Assembly: GCA_031763025.1 (NCBI GenBank)
Contig: JASSKH010000002.1
Coordinates: forward strand, 17,706,468 to 17,770,467
Length of the DNA: 64,000 bases
Origin: Macrocystis pyrifera
Lineage: Eukaryota; Sar; Phaeophyceae; Laminariales; Laminariaceae
Direction: 5' to 3'
Every line of letters begins with the position of its first letter. Within the stretch, counting starts at the first letter, position 1. This document shows, one piece after another, positions 54,651 to 64,000 of this stretch. The position numbers and the translations under genes are program-made. A model generated the notes under the pieces. The model had not been told where the DNA came from. It was given only the letters and a program-made list of their open reading frames with translations, and searched no databases.

Positions 54651-54844
54651 AACAACAGCCTGTATGTTGTATATCATCCACATGCCATGCACTACTCCAC
54701 TCTCTCCCCGCACTGATGAAAGATGTTATCCTTATTATTAGACGAATGTCATTCTTACTCTTGCGTCACCCGATCTTACGTTTCACATTACATTCACAAA
54801 TAAACGCGATTATTACATCCTTCACCGTTTCTTACACAAATACA

Positions 54845-55022
54845 TTTCGTTTGGTTGGCTTTGGGTATTGCCCCAATCGCAATATAACTGCAATTGGCGT
54901 CATAACATTTAGTTTGGTTGACTTTGGGCTATTACCCCAATTGCAACATAACTGCAATTGGCGTCACAGCCCAAAGCCAACCAAAACTGCAATTGGCGTC
55001 ATAGCCCAAAGCCAACCAAACT
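54845..55022. repeat. Foldback element with inverted TTTGGTTGGCTTTGGG
   Basis: TTTGGTTGGCTTTGGG at about 54849 and TTTGGTTGACTTTGGG at about 54913 face CCCAAAGCCAACCAAA at about 54968 and about 55005. TGCAATTGGCGTCA recurs between them. The whole can fold into a long hairpin; it looks like a small foldback MITE that was internally duplicated. Confidence 0.75.
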
Positions 55023-55064
55023 AAGAAACGACGGAATACCCACTCCGAAGGAAAGCCTTGTATA

Positions 55065-55720
55065 CATATATTGTTGTTGTTTTCTTCACATTAAACCGTT
55101 CTTTCTACCCGTCGACATCCAGCACAACCAGTCCGTGCCGATTCTTCAATCCTAGAAGAGAGATTCAAGTTCTTAGTCACAAAGCTACGCCACAGAGATA
55201 CTACGTTGCCACGTATGCAATGCAATATATGCCATGTCCTCATACGTCGTATGTACTGCATCACGACAGGCACGACATACACATTCCACGACCTAGAGAA
55301 ACGAAAAGAAACAAGGAGAAAAAAAAAAAAAAAACAGACAAGACAATTCGAAAGAAAAGAAGAAACAAGAAAAAATGTAAGAGACAAACCATTATGCGCC
55401 CCCCGAAGGGGATCGGGTAGACACTTGAAAAGAACGAGCTGGAAAAAAAAGGAAAAAGAAGAAAACACCAGCAGTCGTCTACAGAATAAGACCAAGAACC
55501 AAGGGAAAATAACAGGCAAACCAACGCACAAAGCATCCTCCAGGTAGCCGCAGCAGTTTATGGTACGAGTAGCACAGCCAGGGTCTCCCTGCTAGTCCGC
55601 CTGGTACCTTGCTACTCTGTCTGCCGCCTTCGTCTAGCGTTCGTCAACTATGCCCGGCCCCTCGGCGTCAGACAATACGAAACAAGCAAAGCAGGCTCGT
55701 CATCCACCCACGCCACACGA
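55065..55720 (-). repeat. Dispersed repeat family D copy
   Basis: Collinear with 18385-19000: CTTCACATTAAACCGTTCTT, CGACATCCAGCACAACCAGT, CATCCTCCAGGTAGCCGCAG, CTGGTACCTTGCTA, TCAACTATGCCC and TCATCCACCCACGCC. The A-run at 55319-55334 faces the T-run at 14940-14955 of the opposite-strand copy. Confidence 0.7.
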
Positions 55721-56072
55721 CTCCTTCAATATAGCTCATCAATCGGAGAACAGAAAGGAAGAGAAAGGAATAAAATGAAAATCACATATTCCATCAGACG
55801 GACGATACGAAGAAGGGTAGCTATTCACTGATCTAGCCGGAAAAATAACCGATCGGAAACCAGCTTTTTCAATCCTAATTAAAATCCTAATTGCCGACTG
55901 CATAAGAATCAGGATAAAGACTCCCAAAATAAACTGATCAACCACTGGAGCAGCACAAGCCCAACTCCGTCCGAGACAACACCACCCTCCCCCAACACAC
56001 AGCTCCGCATTTGCAGACGACATCACGCTCCAAACACAGCAGAAGAATCAGCAGCAAAAGCAGCATCGCTTA

Positions 56073-56216
56073 CCTCCGAGGGGCTTGACTAGCCTCGCGT
56101 TGGTCGTAGAAGCCCTTAGCGTATTCGGAAGCATCAAACTGAGAGTCCTCGAAGAAGCTCACGAGGTCCGGGTCCACCACCGACTTGAGCCATCGCTTCT
56201 CCGCCCTGGCCGGCAT
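56073..56216 (-). CDS. First-exon-like frame, unrecognised protein
   Basis: On the minus strand ATG at 56216-56214 opens 47-48 codons of convincing protein: MPARAEKRWLKSVVDPDLV, then SFFEDSQFDASEYAKGFYD. The exon would end in CGGAG followed by donor GTAAGC (from 56073 downward); read through, it stops at once. The F-x-D-x-x-[FY]-D-A-x-x-Y pattern is reminiscent of N-termini of tethering-complex subunits (exocyst/COG/VPS51 type), but that is only a resemblance. No second exon is visible downstream before family D repeat sequence. Confidence 0.4.
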
Positions 56217-56470
56217 CGACTCCTTATACCCACGATGTATTTGTCACGCGACGCCCGTGACAGCCGAATCCTGCTGGTGGTGCGTGGAAATTGGCTCGGT
56301 GCACGCGACGCACACAGAATATGGATTTCTGTTTTCAATTAAAGATACCCACAAGCAAGCCCACAAGCTTCTGGCTTCTTCTGATAAAGTAATAGTGGGT
56401 TTCGGCACAATTTTGTGGCGGTATATAGTCGGAGTCGTTCGTATACCGGGCCAGATATGCTTAGCATTCT

Positions 56471-56552
56471 CCAATCATATCGCTTTTTTTTTCTTCGCAT
56501 CGCAACGCACCCAATGTGTGGAAACCCATTTTTGCTTAGCATTGACCAATCA
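56471..56552. promoter_or_regulatory. Two CCAAT boxes between divergent exons
   Basis: CCAATCA occurs at 56471-56477 and at 56546-56552, each preceded by TTAGCATT. They lie about 260-330 bp upstream of the minus-strand exon at 56216 and about 200 bp upstream of a plus-strand exon-like piece, so they could serve a shared divergent promoter. Confidence 0.3.
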
Positions 56553-56754
56553 GGAGTCCCAGTTTGCTGATGACATCGCACCGCACTTGCTTGGCATCGC
56601 GCCGCAAGGCCCGCGCTCACAGCACACACCGGGCATTTCGCACACTTGGATTTCACTCTGCACACACCCCTGGACTCTCTGAGTTGGGGTCCATCCTACG
56701 CTCACCCGTGGGCTCCTGTGAGCCAAGCGTTGTGGTGTGGAAGGTCTCGCGCTT

Positions 56755-56868
56755 TGACAACCAAGACGGTGGAAGCACACACAGACACTGGCCTCGACCT
56801 GAACGGCCAAGTCCGTTTTCCTTACAACACACGCGACTGCAAGGCGGCCGGCATGTTGCAACAACGTG
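56755..56868 (+). CDS. Exon-like piece, unrecognised
   Basis: One frame has strong C/G third positions and reads TKTVEAHTDTGLDLNGQV, then RFPYNTRDCKAAGMLQQ. It is followed immediately by GTGAGT, a plausible donor. Upstream the same frame stays open to about 56646 but is less protein-like. No domain recognised. Confidence 0.3.
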
Positions 56869-58140
56869 AGTTCGGCTATGAGGCTTATGTGGGTGCTTTC
56901 ATTGCCTGGCGGGTTAGGTGTCGCTTTCTCGTACTTTTCGTTTCGCCGCGCTCTGATCAAGTGTAGGCAGTGGGGTATCTTGCGAGCACGCGTTTTGACG
57001 AAAACATCAAGACCAACCATAGTACAGCTACCAGTCGTGTTGCAGCCAGGGCGTTAGGAGCGGCTACAACACCGCTACCATGATGAGGCAGCAGCAGCAG
57101 CAGCAACAGAGAAACTGCGGATGCTGCTGAAGGTAGCAGGAGGTGTGCTGATTGCTTTGGTTGCATAGGCTGCGGCTGTTGATGTCCTACTAGTGTAGGT
57201 TTTGTTGGGCAGCAGTACCGTTAGTGATCACGTCATGTACAGGACAGCAGCGGAAAGAGTGACAGCAACAGCAAGGCGTACGTAGCAGCGACAGCTACCT
57301 GTAGGGTTACTGCTGTACATTGATAATCGATTGGTTCAGGCCCCTGCTGTTGTCGCTGCTGCCGCCGCCACTGCTGTCCGCGGCTTTCCCACACCACGTC
57401 ACCCCCGTACTTATATAGGCGGTACATTTTTTGACAGCGCGGTGTTGAGTACGACGACGCTATCTCGAAGCACCAGCAATGGCTGGGGCTTTGCTGCTGA
57501 GCTGGGGTTGCTGCTGCACAGTAGTAGCTGTGTCAGTTTCGATAGCTGCTGAGGCTGCTGTTGCTGCTGTAAACGGTGTTCTACTGTTCGTATTACCGGA
57601 CAACAGCCATCATGTCGCCATGTACAGATCCTGCTTGTAGGCGTCATCCAAGGTAGCAGGTAGTACAATAGCACCTTTACATGACGCCTTTTCCTCTCTC
57701 CGCTCGTGCGTCATGCTCTGAACAATGGCCGTTTGCCTGGGTCAGCGATGGATGGGATCTGCAACGCCGTAGTGCCCGCCGGGAGCTTTTCAGTTGTGAA
57801 AAACTACGGTTTCAACAATAGCGCACGCTTACGGAGAAACGTAGATCATCGGCAAGAATGCCACCACGTCAAGATGAGGTTGATTGACGGTTGGGCAGAT
57901 GGCGTGAACTGATGGTTCGTTGATGGCTCGTTGGATTTCGAGCGGTGTGTCTCCGGAACAGATGCGATGCGTGTCAAATTAGGCTAGTAGGGTAGCTCTT
58001 GAAATTCTCTATCCCACGTCGTATGTCCTTCACCCTTCGCCCGTAGCTACAAGTTGGCGCAATGACACCCACAAGTTCTCCACCCGCTTTCGTGCGATCT
58101 GCTGCTGTTGTTCCTTGCCACTACCACGCGGTGCTGTGCA
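56869..58140. other. Unassigned with scattered coding-like scraps
   Basis: 57706-57912 (plus) has an open frame with ICNAVVPAGSFSVVKNYGF and ends at a stop; I cannot place it. CAG/CTG-rich pieces lie at about 57088-57110 and 57340-57375. No confident gene model. Confidence 0.3.
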
Positions 58141-58144
58141 GTAG

Positions 58145-58260
58145 ACAGAAATATTGCTACGCACATAGAGCAGGCTCTCGTGCGCATCGCGGGGGTCAAG
58201 TTCGTGGCGGACAAAATTGGCGAAGGCCATCTCTTATACTTTCTACGCGAGAGCGATGCG
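58145..58260 (+). CDS. Exon-like piece, unrecognised
   Basis: The frame reads IATHIEQALVRIAGVKFVAD, then KIGEGHLLYFLRESDA, and is followed by GTAAGT at 58261. Codon bias and donor support an exon; no acceptor was settled and no family recognised. Confidence 0.3.
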
Positions 58261-60640
58261 GTAAGTGGTACATGAAAAATTCCATGTGCCCTGCCCATGT
58301 GATGGTCGTCTAGCTATTAATAGTACGTAGGTCATTTTTTTTAATTGGGCCCATAATCGTCCCCAGCGTACAACTTCATAGATGAGCAGACCGCCCTGGC
58401 CACTTAATGAATTTCTACTTTTGAGGGTATGCATGGCGAGAAAGTGAGCCAAAGAGTAGGCATCCGTTGGGCCGATGGAGGTCGAGAAGTAGTGCAAGCG
58501 TGCTATCTTCGCAAGCACGGCGATCCGTTGGGTTGTACTAGCATGACTTCAGGCAAGAGCGTTCTCTCCAGCGTGTGGCACATCGTACCGAGGATGAGTT
58601 TCACCAGATGAAAGAGCCTACTAGAAATAGAGGCGACAAGATTTCCATGGAGTGCACACCGTGTGCGAGTGCAATCAGGTCGTGCCTCAGGCGCGCTTTT
58701 TACTTTGAGACCGAGCCCATATTTCTATTTTTTGCCTGTATATTGGGATACAGACGATTGGCGACCTTCTACACTCTGGCCGGTAGTCGACAAAATCGCC
58801 TTGCTGCTTATCCCCTACCCCGTTAATTTTGTCTACCGTCTCTATTGCCAGCACCCATGGCGATATGCCTCAGTTGGAGCCAAGGACGAGGTCAAGCTGG
58901 ATGCGGAAGGCCTTGGCCAGCTGTGTCCGACCTTGAATGTTATCCTATCAAGGTGAGGCTGGACGCAATCTTGCCAGTGGAGGGGGGTGTACTGGATAGG
59001 AGAGATGCACTCGATCTCATGCATGGCCGTAGTCATATGACCATAGACCCTCGCATCCCTACAATGCCGGGACGGAGCATGTCGGGTTTTCACCGACCAG
59101 GCAGACATTGCTTGCACCAAGCGCGAAGCGCCGTGAGGTGTTCGGTGGGTCGCATGAAGGGTGAGCTACATCCTACCAAGAACCACTTGTGATGTGGACT
59201 TGCATATGGATGACAGCTTCAATGAATTGATTTAATTTCCGGTGTAGCCACTTTCAGAGACTCTTGCCAGTGGAGGGAAACTATTGAGCTATCGATAGCC
59301 AGCACGAGGAAATACCATAGACATGATGGCTCGATTATTTCGCAGTTAGCGGTAATGTGTGTGTACGGCACCACACAAGGCAGTTAGCGGTAATGTGTGT
59401 GTACGGCACCACACAAGGCTCGACCAAGGCGGCTGTAAACAGTTATCTCTCACGACCGTAGTACGCAAGCATCACTTAGTGAAAGCTTACGTCAATATAG
59501 AAACACGACTTGGATATATCGGTGTCGTTTCCTGAAGATCACCAATGAATTACACCCCTTAAACTCCTCTCCGCGCATTTACCATCGTCAAAATATGTTG
59601 TGTGCACGGTTTATTGGGTGTTTTGTCATAACGTCTTGTAACCCGTACTGCTGTTGTCGAAAGGGGGGAGATGCTAGACACAGGTGAGCGTTGCAACATA
59701 CCCAAGTACGCAGCACCATCGTCGTATAGGTCGCTTTCACTCGCACGTCATTTGCAGACGTTCGCTATGCTCCCCCAGCAGGTAGTAAGCTCTGGTTCGA
59801 GCGAGTCCTCGCAAGGGTCGTGGTCGATCCTGATTTTCCTTGATTTTTCTGGGAAAGCGCAGGGACATAGGCCCGAAGTTGCTCTTAATAGGGTTCTACA
59901 CACAAAGACCAATAGACCATGTGCAGGAAGCTACACCCGGGTGGTTCCACCCTATCTTTACACGGTGGGTTTCAAGGATAACCCAGATATGTACCGTGCT
60001 TTTGGCATGGCTAGTTACCGCGCGGAATGTCAGCTAGACTAGTATGAGGTTGGATAATGTAAAACGTGTACGCTATCGTAAGTTTGAGGTGACAGGGACG
60101 AGTACACTGACGCAGTAGATTGTGAAGAGGCCGGAGCGCCGAATATAGAAACTGTGGACGGTCGAGCACCAACTTCTCGATAATGTGCTGCGTTCGTTCG
60201 TGTCTGTGCGACAGGCACGGAACACCATTAGTTGACTGGGTATGGATTCCTGACGCTACTTCTCCACCAGTTTTGCGACTCTATAAACTGCGCGCCTGCA
60301 CGTACTCAACATATGTGCCCTTTTCTTTCGCAGCGATCGTGTTGAGTTCTGAGCGAGTACTAAAGCCTGGTATCATCACCCCTTGCGTCCTCACTGTGAT
60401 CAGATTCGTTCGCGCCGTTTGCAGGCAGTCAGACAGGAATCCGTCACTTCACAACCGTCCAGCCAACGGAGAAGCCCAAAGTTGTTCACTTGCCCAGCCG
60501 AGACGGCAGAGCACGCGGAACCGATGTTGCAAGAAGCTGGCTAAGCGAATGATGATGGCTGACCGGCTAGTTTCGGGTTGGCTTTCAGTGAGGGCACCTT
60601 ACTCCCGAGAGTCCCCGCTTCAGTAGTTGCTCAAGCTAGT
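58261..60640. other. Unassigned region with broken coding-like frames
   Basis: Several plus-strand frames (58663-58956, 58845-59192, 59671-60042, 60183-60626) have partial protein character but shift frame and match no family I know. A good acceptor (TTTTCTTTCGCAG) lies at 60334. A perfect 38-bp tandem duplication lies inside at 59343. This may be a decayed multi-exon gene or several. Confidence 0.3.
59343..59418 (+). repeat. Perfect 38-bp tandem duplication
   Basis: The unit CAGTTAGCGGTAATGTGTGT plus GTACGGCACCACACAAGG occurs twice without a difference, starting at 59343 and 59381. Confidence 0.95.
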
Positions 60641-61177
60641 CCATTGCTGTGTGTCTTTATTCGCGCCAGACACAGCGCAGAGGCGGAGGAGGCTAGCGAG
60701 CATGATATGGAATGTTGATGCTAGGGGGGGAGGGGGGTGATGTGGCGGGCGGGGAAGGCGATGATGTTGGCAGTATTTGTGTGAGAGGATGAATTGTTGG
60801 CGGGGCGTCGTTACCAAAGAGGAAACGGAATGCCGGTTCCATTCGCGGCCTATTGATAAACGACAGTGGATCTACTGCAGAACCCTTTTGCGAAATCGCA
60901 GTCCATCTCTTCGGCATCGGTGCCGCGTCGTTGTGGTTGATACATGCTTAAGGCTGTAAAGCAGGCCAATAAGTAGTTTGCCTTTTTGTGGCAACTAGGG
61001 AACCTAGAGAGTCAGATCATCCAGGCTGCCATAGAACCGGTATAAAGCTTGCATATGCATAGATGTGCGTTGCATTCACCACCGGCAATAATTACGGTAG
61101 CACAGAGCTCGTGTGTCATGATTGGTGTGATATAACATTGACAAAATAATATCAGGTAGCTAAATTATACCGGTACA
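60641..61177. other. Unassigned
   Basis: Contains G-rich tracts at 60724-60760. Short minus-strand frames here are Pro/Ser-rich through those tracts and not convincing. Confidence 0.4.
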
Positions 61178-61405
<228 letters not shown>

Positions 61406-62025
61406 GTAAACTTCAAGTATACGTCTTACAACGAAAAACAAAGCTACCGGTGCCAGACTATATACTCGTATGACCACTGTATCTGTCTTCTCAATCTGCA
61501 CTTCTGCATTTATTTATGAACCTGCACGGTGCTGTCTTCGCTCCAGGTAAGGTAGAGAGTAGCCGCGCCTACGTATTATTGTGCCAGGTACATGTACACT
61601 ACTACTACTGCTGTATGCGATGTACGTACATACAGCCAGTAGGCTCCTTCCCGATGGAAAAATATAGAATCCTTCGCATATTGACGAGTGCGCCAGAGCG
61701 CAATCTCCTTACGACTTACTACCTTCTCTCGCGATGAAACTCGTTGTCGAGTACTACGTACAGCAGTACTGATGTACGTAGTTATATCGCTCTTCCAAAT
61801 ACCAACAGTAAATATATCGCCAGAATACCCCATTTGAGCAGCAGAGCGCTAATTGCACAGACAGCGACGGCTACCGGCAACAGTGAGAACACTCTACAGT
61901 CGCAGTCGGCAACGAACGTGATATCGAAGCGCAGAGCGGATGTACCCTCGCACCGCAGAGCCCTGTCTATTCTCGTTAACTGCGTACTGTCCCAGTAACG
62001 TACAGCACAGGGTATCCAAGAATTT
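61406..62025. other. Unassigned
   Basis: No gene recognised. GTACGTACATACAG and TACTACGTACAGCAGTACTG are local low-complexity patches. Confidence 0.4.
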
Positions 62026-62045
62026 TCGGGGGCTTCGCCCCCGGA
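62026..62045. other. Hairpin with TTCG loop
   Basis: CGGGGGC-TTCG-CCCCCG forms a stable GC stem capped by a TTCG tetraloop, directly before an A/T-rich stretch and the truncated LTR. Confidence 0.6.
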
Positions 62046-62060
62046 ATTAAATTAATTAAA

Positions 62061-62326
62061 ATAAGATTCGTAGTCGATACCGCCGGTGGGGCGTGATCCC
62101 ACGTCTCTCTGCGTTAACGGTTAGAGTGTAGGACAGCTCGGGCTGAGACAGCAGCCCGATGACAAGATCAGACAGGGAGATATGCGGAGTGAGAGCCGAG
62201 GGGCGAGCAATCATCGTTGCTCTCGCGGCACTCGGGTCAAAGGACAGTTCAGCGGGGCCTTGCTATGTCCCGCTGCGGAGAATCCGCTAGGCAGAATAGC
62301 CGCCGCTGAAGATCCGTCAGCGGAAC
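62061..62326 (-). repeat. Truncated LTR of the Gypsy family
   Basis: The reverse complement matches 5' LTR positions of about 876-1165, including the CGACTACGAATCTTA end, CATCGGGCTGCTGTCTCAG-type sequence and CCTCAGCGGCGGCTATTC-like sequence. The first roughly 146 bp of the LTR are missing: the copy is cut at GTTCCGCTGACGGATC and joins the satellite at 62327. No internal element sequence is attached. Confidence 0.85.
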
Positions 62327-64000
62327 ATGTCGATTAACGAACAACATTTGTGTTTTTCATGCTCCACGTAGACTTGCTCGGGCGGCAAGACCTCCAAATA
62401 CGCGCTCGCTTGTTCGTACGCCGCGCTAAAGGTCGTTTACCAGGCCGAAAACGCGTTTTTACCCGTTACCCTACCACTTGCCCGTAGGATGATATTTGTC
62501 ACTGTTGATTAACTTGTGATCGGCGCGTTCATGTCGATTGACCAACAACATTTGTGTTTTTCATACACCACGTAGACTTGCTCGGGCGGCAAGACCTCCA
62601 AATACGCGCTCGCTTGTTCGTACGGCGCGCTAAAGGTCGTTTACCAGGCCGAAAACGCGTTTTTACCCGTTACCCTACCACTTGTCCGTAGGATAATATT
62701 TGTCACTGTTGATTAACTTGTGATCGGCGCGTTCATGTCGATTGACCAACAACATTTGTATTTTTCATACACCACGTAGACATGCTCGGGCGACAAGACC
62801 TCCAAATACGCGCTCGCTTGTTCGTACGGCACGTGAAACGTCGGTACCCAGGTCAAAAACGTGTTTTTTTCCTTTTACCCTACCACTCGTCCGTAGGATA
62901 ATATTTGTCACTGTTGATTAACTTGTGATCGGCGCGTCCCTATCGATTGACCAACAACATTTGTGTTCTTCATGCTTTACGTAGACATGCTCGGGCGACA
63001 AGACCTTCAAATACGCGCTCGCTTGTTCGTACGGCGCGTGAAACGTCGGTACCCAGGTCAAAAACGCATTTTTTTTGTTTTTTTTACCTTACCACTTGTG
63101 GGTAGGATAATATTTGACACAATCGATAAACTTGTAAACGGCGCGTTCATGTCGATTAACGAACAACATTTGTGTTTTTCATGCTCCACGTAGACTTGCT
63201 CGGGCGGCAAGACCTCCAAATACGCGCTCGCTTGTTCGTACTGTGCTCTAAAGGTCGTTTACCAGGCCGAGAACGCGTTTTTACCCGTTACCCTACCACT
63301 TGTCCGTAGGATAATATTTGTCACTGTTGACTAACTTGTGATCGGCGCGTTCATGTCGATTGACCAACAACATTTGTGTTTTTCATATACCACGTAGACA
63401 TGCTCGGGCGACAAGACCTCCAAATACGCGCTCGCTTGTTCGTACGGCACGTGAAACGTCGGTACCCAGGTCAAAAACGCGTTTTTTCCTTTTACCCTAC
63501 CACTCGTCCGTAGGATAATATTTGTCACTGTTGATTAACTTGTGATCGGCGCGTCCATATCGATTGACCAACAACATTTGTGTTCTTCATGCTCCACGTT
63601 GACATGCTCGGGCGACGGGACCTTCAAATACGCGCTCGCTTGTTCGTACGGCGCGTGAAACGTCGATACCCAGGTCAAAAAAGCGTTGTTTTTGTTTTTT
63701 TTACCTTACCACTTGTCCGTAGGATAATATTTGACACTGTCGATAAACTTGTGATCGGCGCGTTCACCTCGATTGACCAACAACATTTGTGTTTTTTCAT
63801 GCTCCACGTAGACATGCTCGGGCGACAAGACCTTCAAATACGCGCTCGCTTGTTCGTACGGCGCGTGAAACGTCGGTACCCAGGTCAAAAACGCATTTTT
63901 TTTTGTTTTTTACCTTACCACTTGTGGGTAGGATAATATTTGACACAATCGATAAACTTGTAAACGGCGCGTTCATGTCGATTAACGAACAACATTTGTG
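62327..64000. repeat. Satellite of 204-209 bp with higher-order structure
   Basis: Units start at 62327, 62531, 62735, 62940, 63149, 63353, 63557, 63766 and 63975 (spacings 204, 204, 205, 209, 204, 204, 209, 209), and the array runs off the window. Every unit has CAACAACATTTGTGTT, TGCTCGGGCG, ACGCGCTCGCTTGTTCGTAC and TAGGATAATATTTG. Diagnostic bases define types: ATTAACGAAC with CTAAAGGTCGTTTACCAGG (type A), GTGAAACGTCGGTACCCAGG (types C and D). The order is A-B-C-D, A-C-D-D, A. Open frames of 60-118 codons through it come from the 204-bp period being a multiple of three. Confidence 0.93.

Noticed and set aside
62963..63936. Frames of 76 and 118 residues with repeated basic motifs
   Set aside because: They follow the 204-bp satellite unit, break at every 209-bp unit and have no start or splice context.

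Overview
The window is eukaryotic nuclear DNA, very repeat-rich and gene-poor. The evidence is spliceosomal-type introns (GTAAG...AG) inside broken coding sequences, an LTR retrotransposon, several terminal-inverted-repeat (TIR) DNA transposons, many minisatellites, CAG/CTG tracts, and no operons or Shine-Dalgarno sites. I cannot name the species. A repeat-laden alga or protist is my inference, not something the sequence proves.

Layout. 0.7-9.3 kb is one degenerate Ty3/Gypsy-type LTR element with matching LTRs, a primer-binding site, gag, protease, RT, RNase H, integrase and a GPY/F module, all broken by stops and frameshifts. 10.4-12.2 kb (minus strand) holds the C-terminal end of a PIF1-like helicase fused to a USP/C19-like cysteine protease, with a clean 173-bp intron. 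12.2-33 kb is mostly dispersed and tandem repeats: a hAT-like transposase remnant (19.3-20.1 kb), a TIR element with a TAA target duplication (22.05-22.88 kb) bracketed by two arrays of one 70-bp minisatellite, and two inverted 1.4-1.5 kb copies of one family (24.1-25.6 and 31.6-33.1 kb). 33.4-35.5 kb (plus) holds a small ORF, an OTU-like active-site fragment, and a PIF1-like helicase C-terminus that stays in one frame across a 106-bp intron despite stops.

35.5-50.5 kb is repeats again: a dimeric array of about 660 bp, two TGTTA-rich arrays, a 42-bp minisatellite that flips strand twice, further TIR elements, and a truncated Harbinger/HARBI1-like transposase N-terminus. 51.0-54.65 kb carries a zinc-binding exon, a CTG-rich array with units of 300-440 bp, a second zinc-binding segment and the C-terminal part of an OTU-like domain. 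56-60.6 kb has scattered exon-like pieces I could not identify. The end is a (TAC)n tract, a truncated LTR copy of the Gypsy element, and a 204-209 bp satellite with higher-order structure running off the window.

The most interesting pattern is that helicase remnants and deubiquitinase-like cysteine proteases (one USP-like, two OTU-like) occur three times in 64 kb. Helitron-type and related mobile elements are known to carry PIF1-family helicases and sometimes OTU domains. A helicase-protease mobile family is therefore the best candidate here for something under-described. Nothing here looks like an intact active system.
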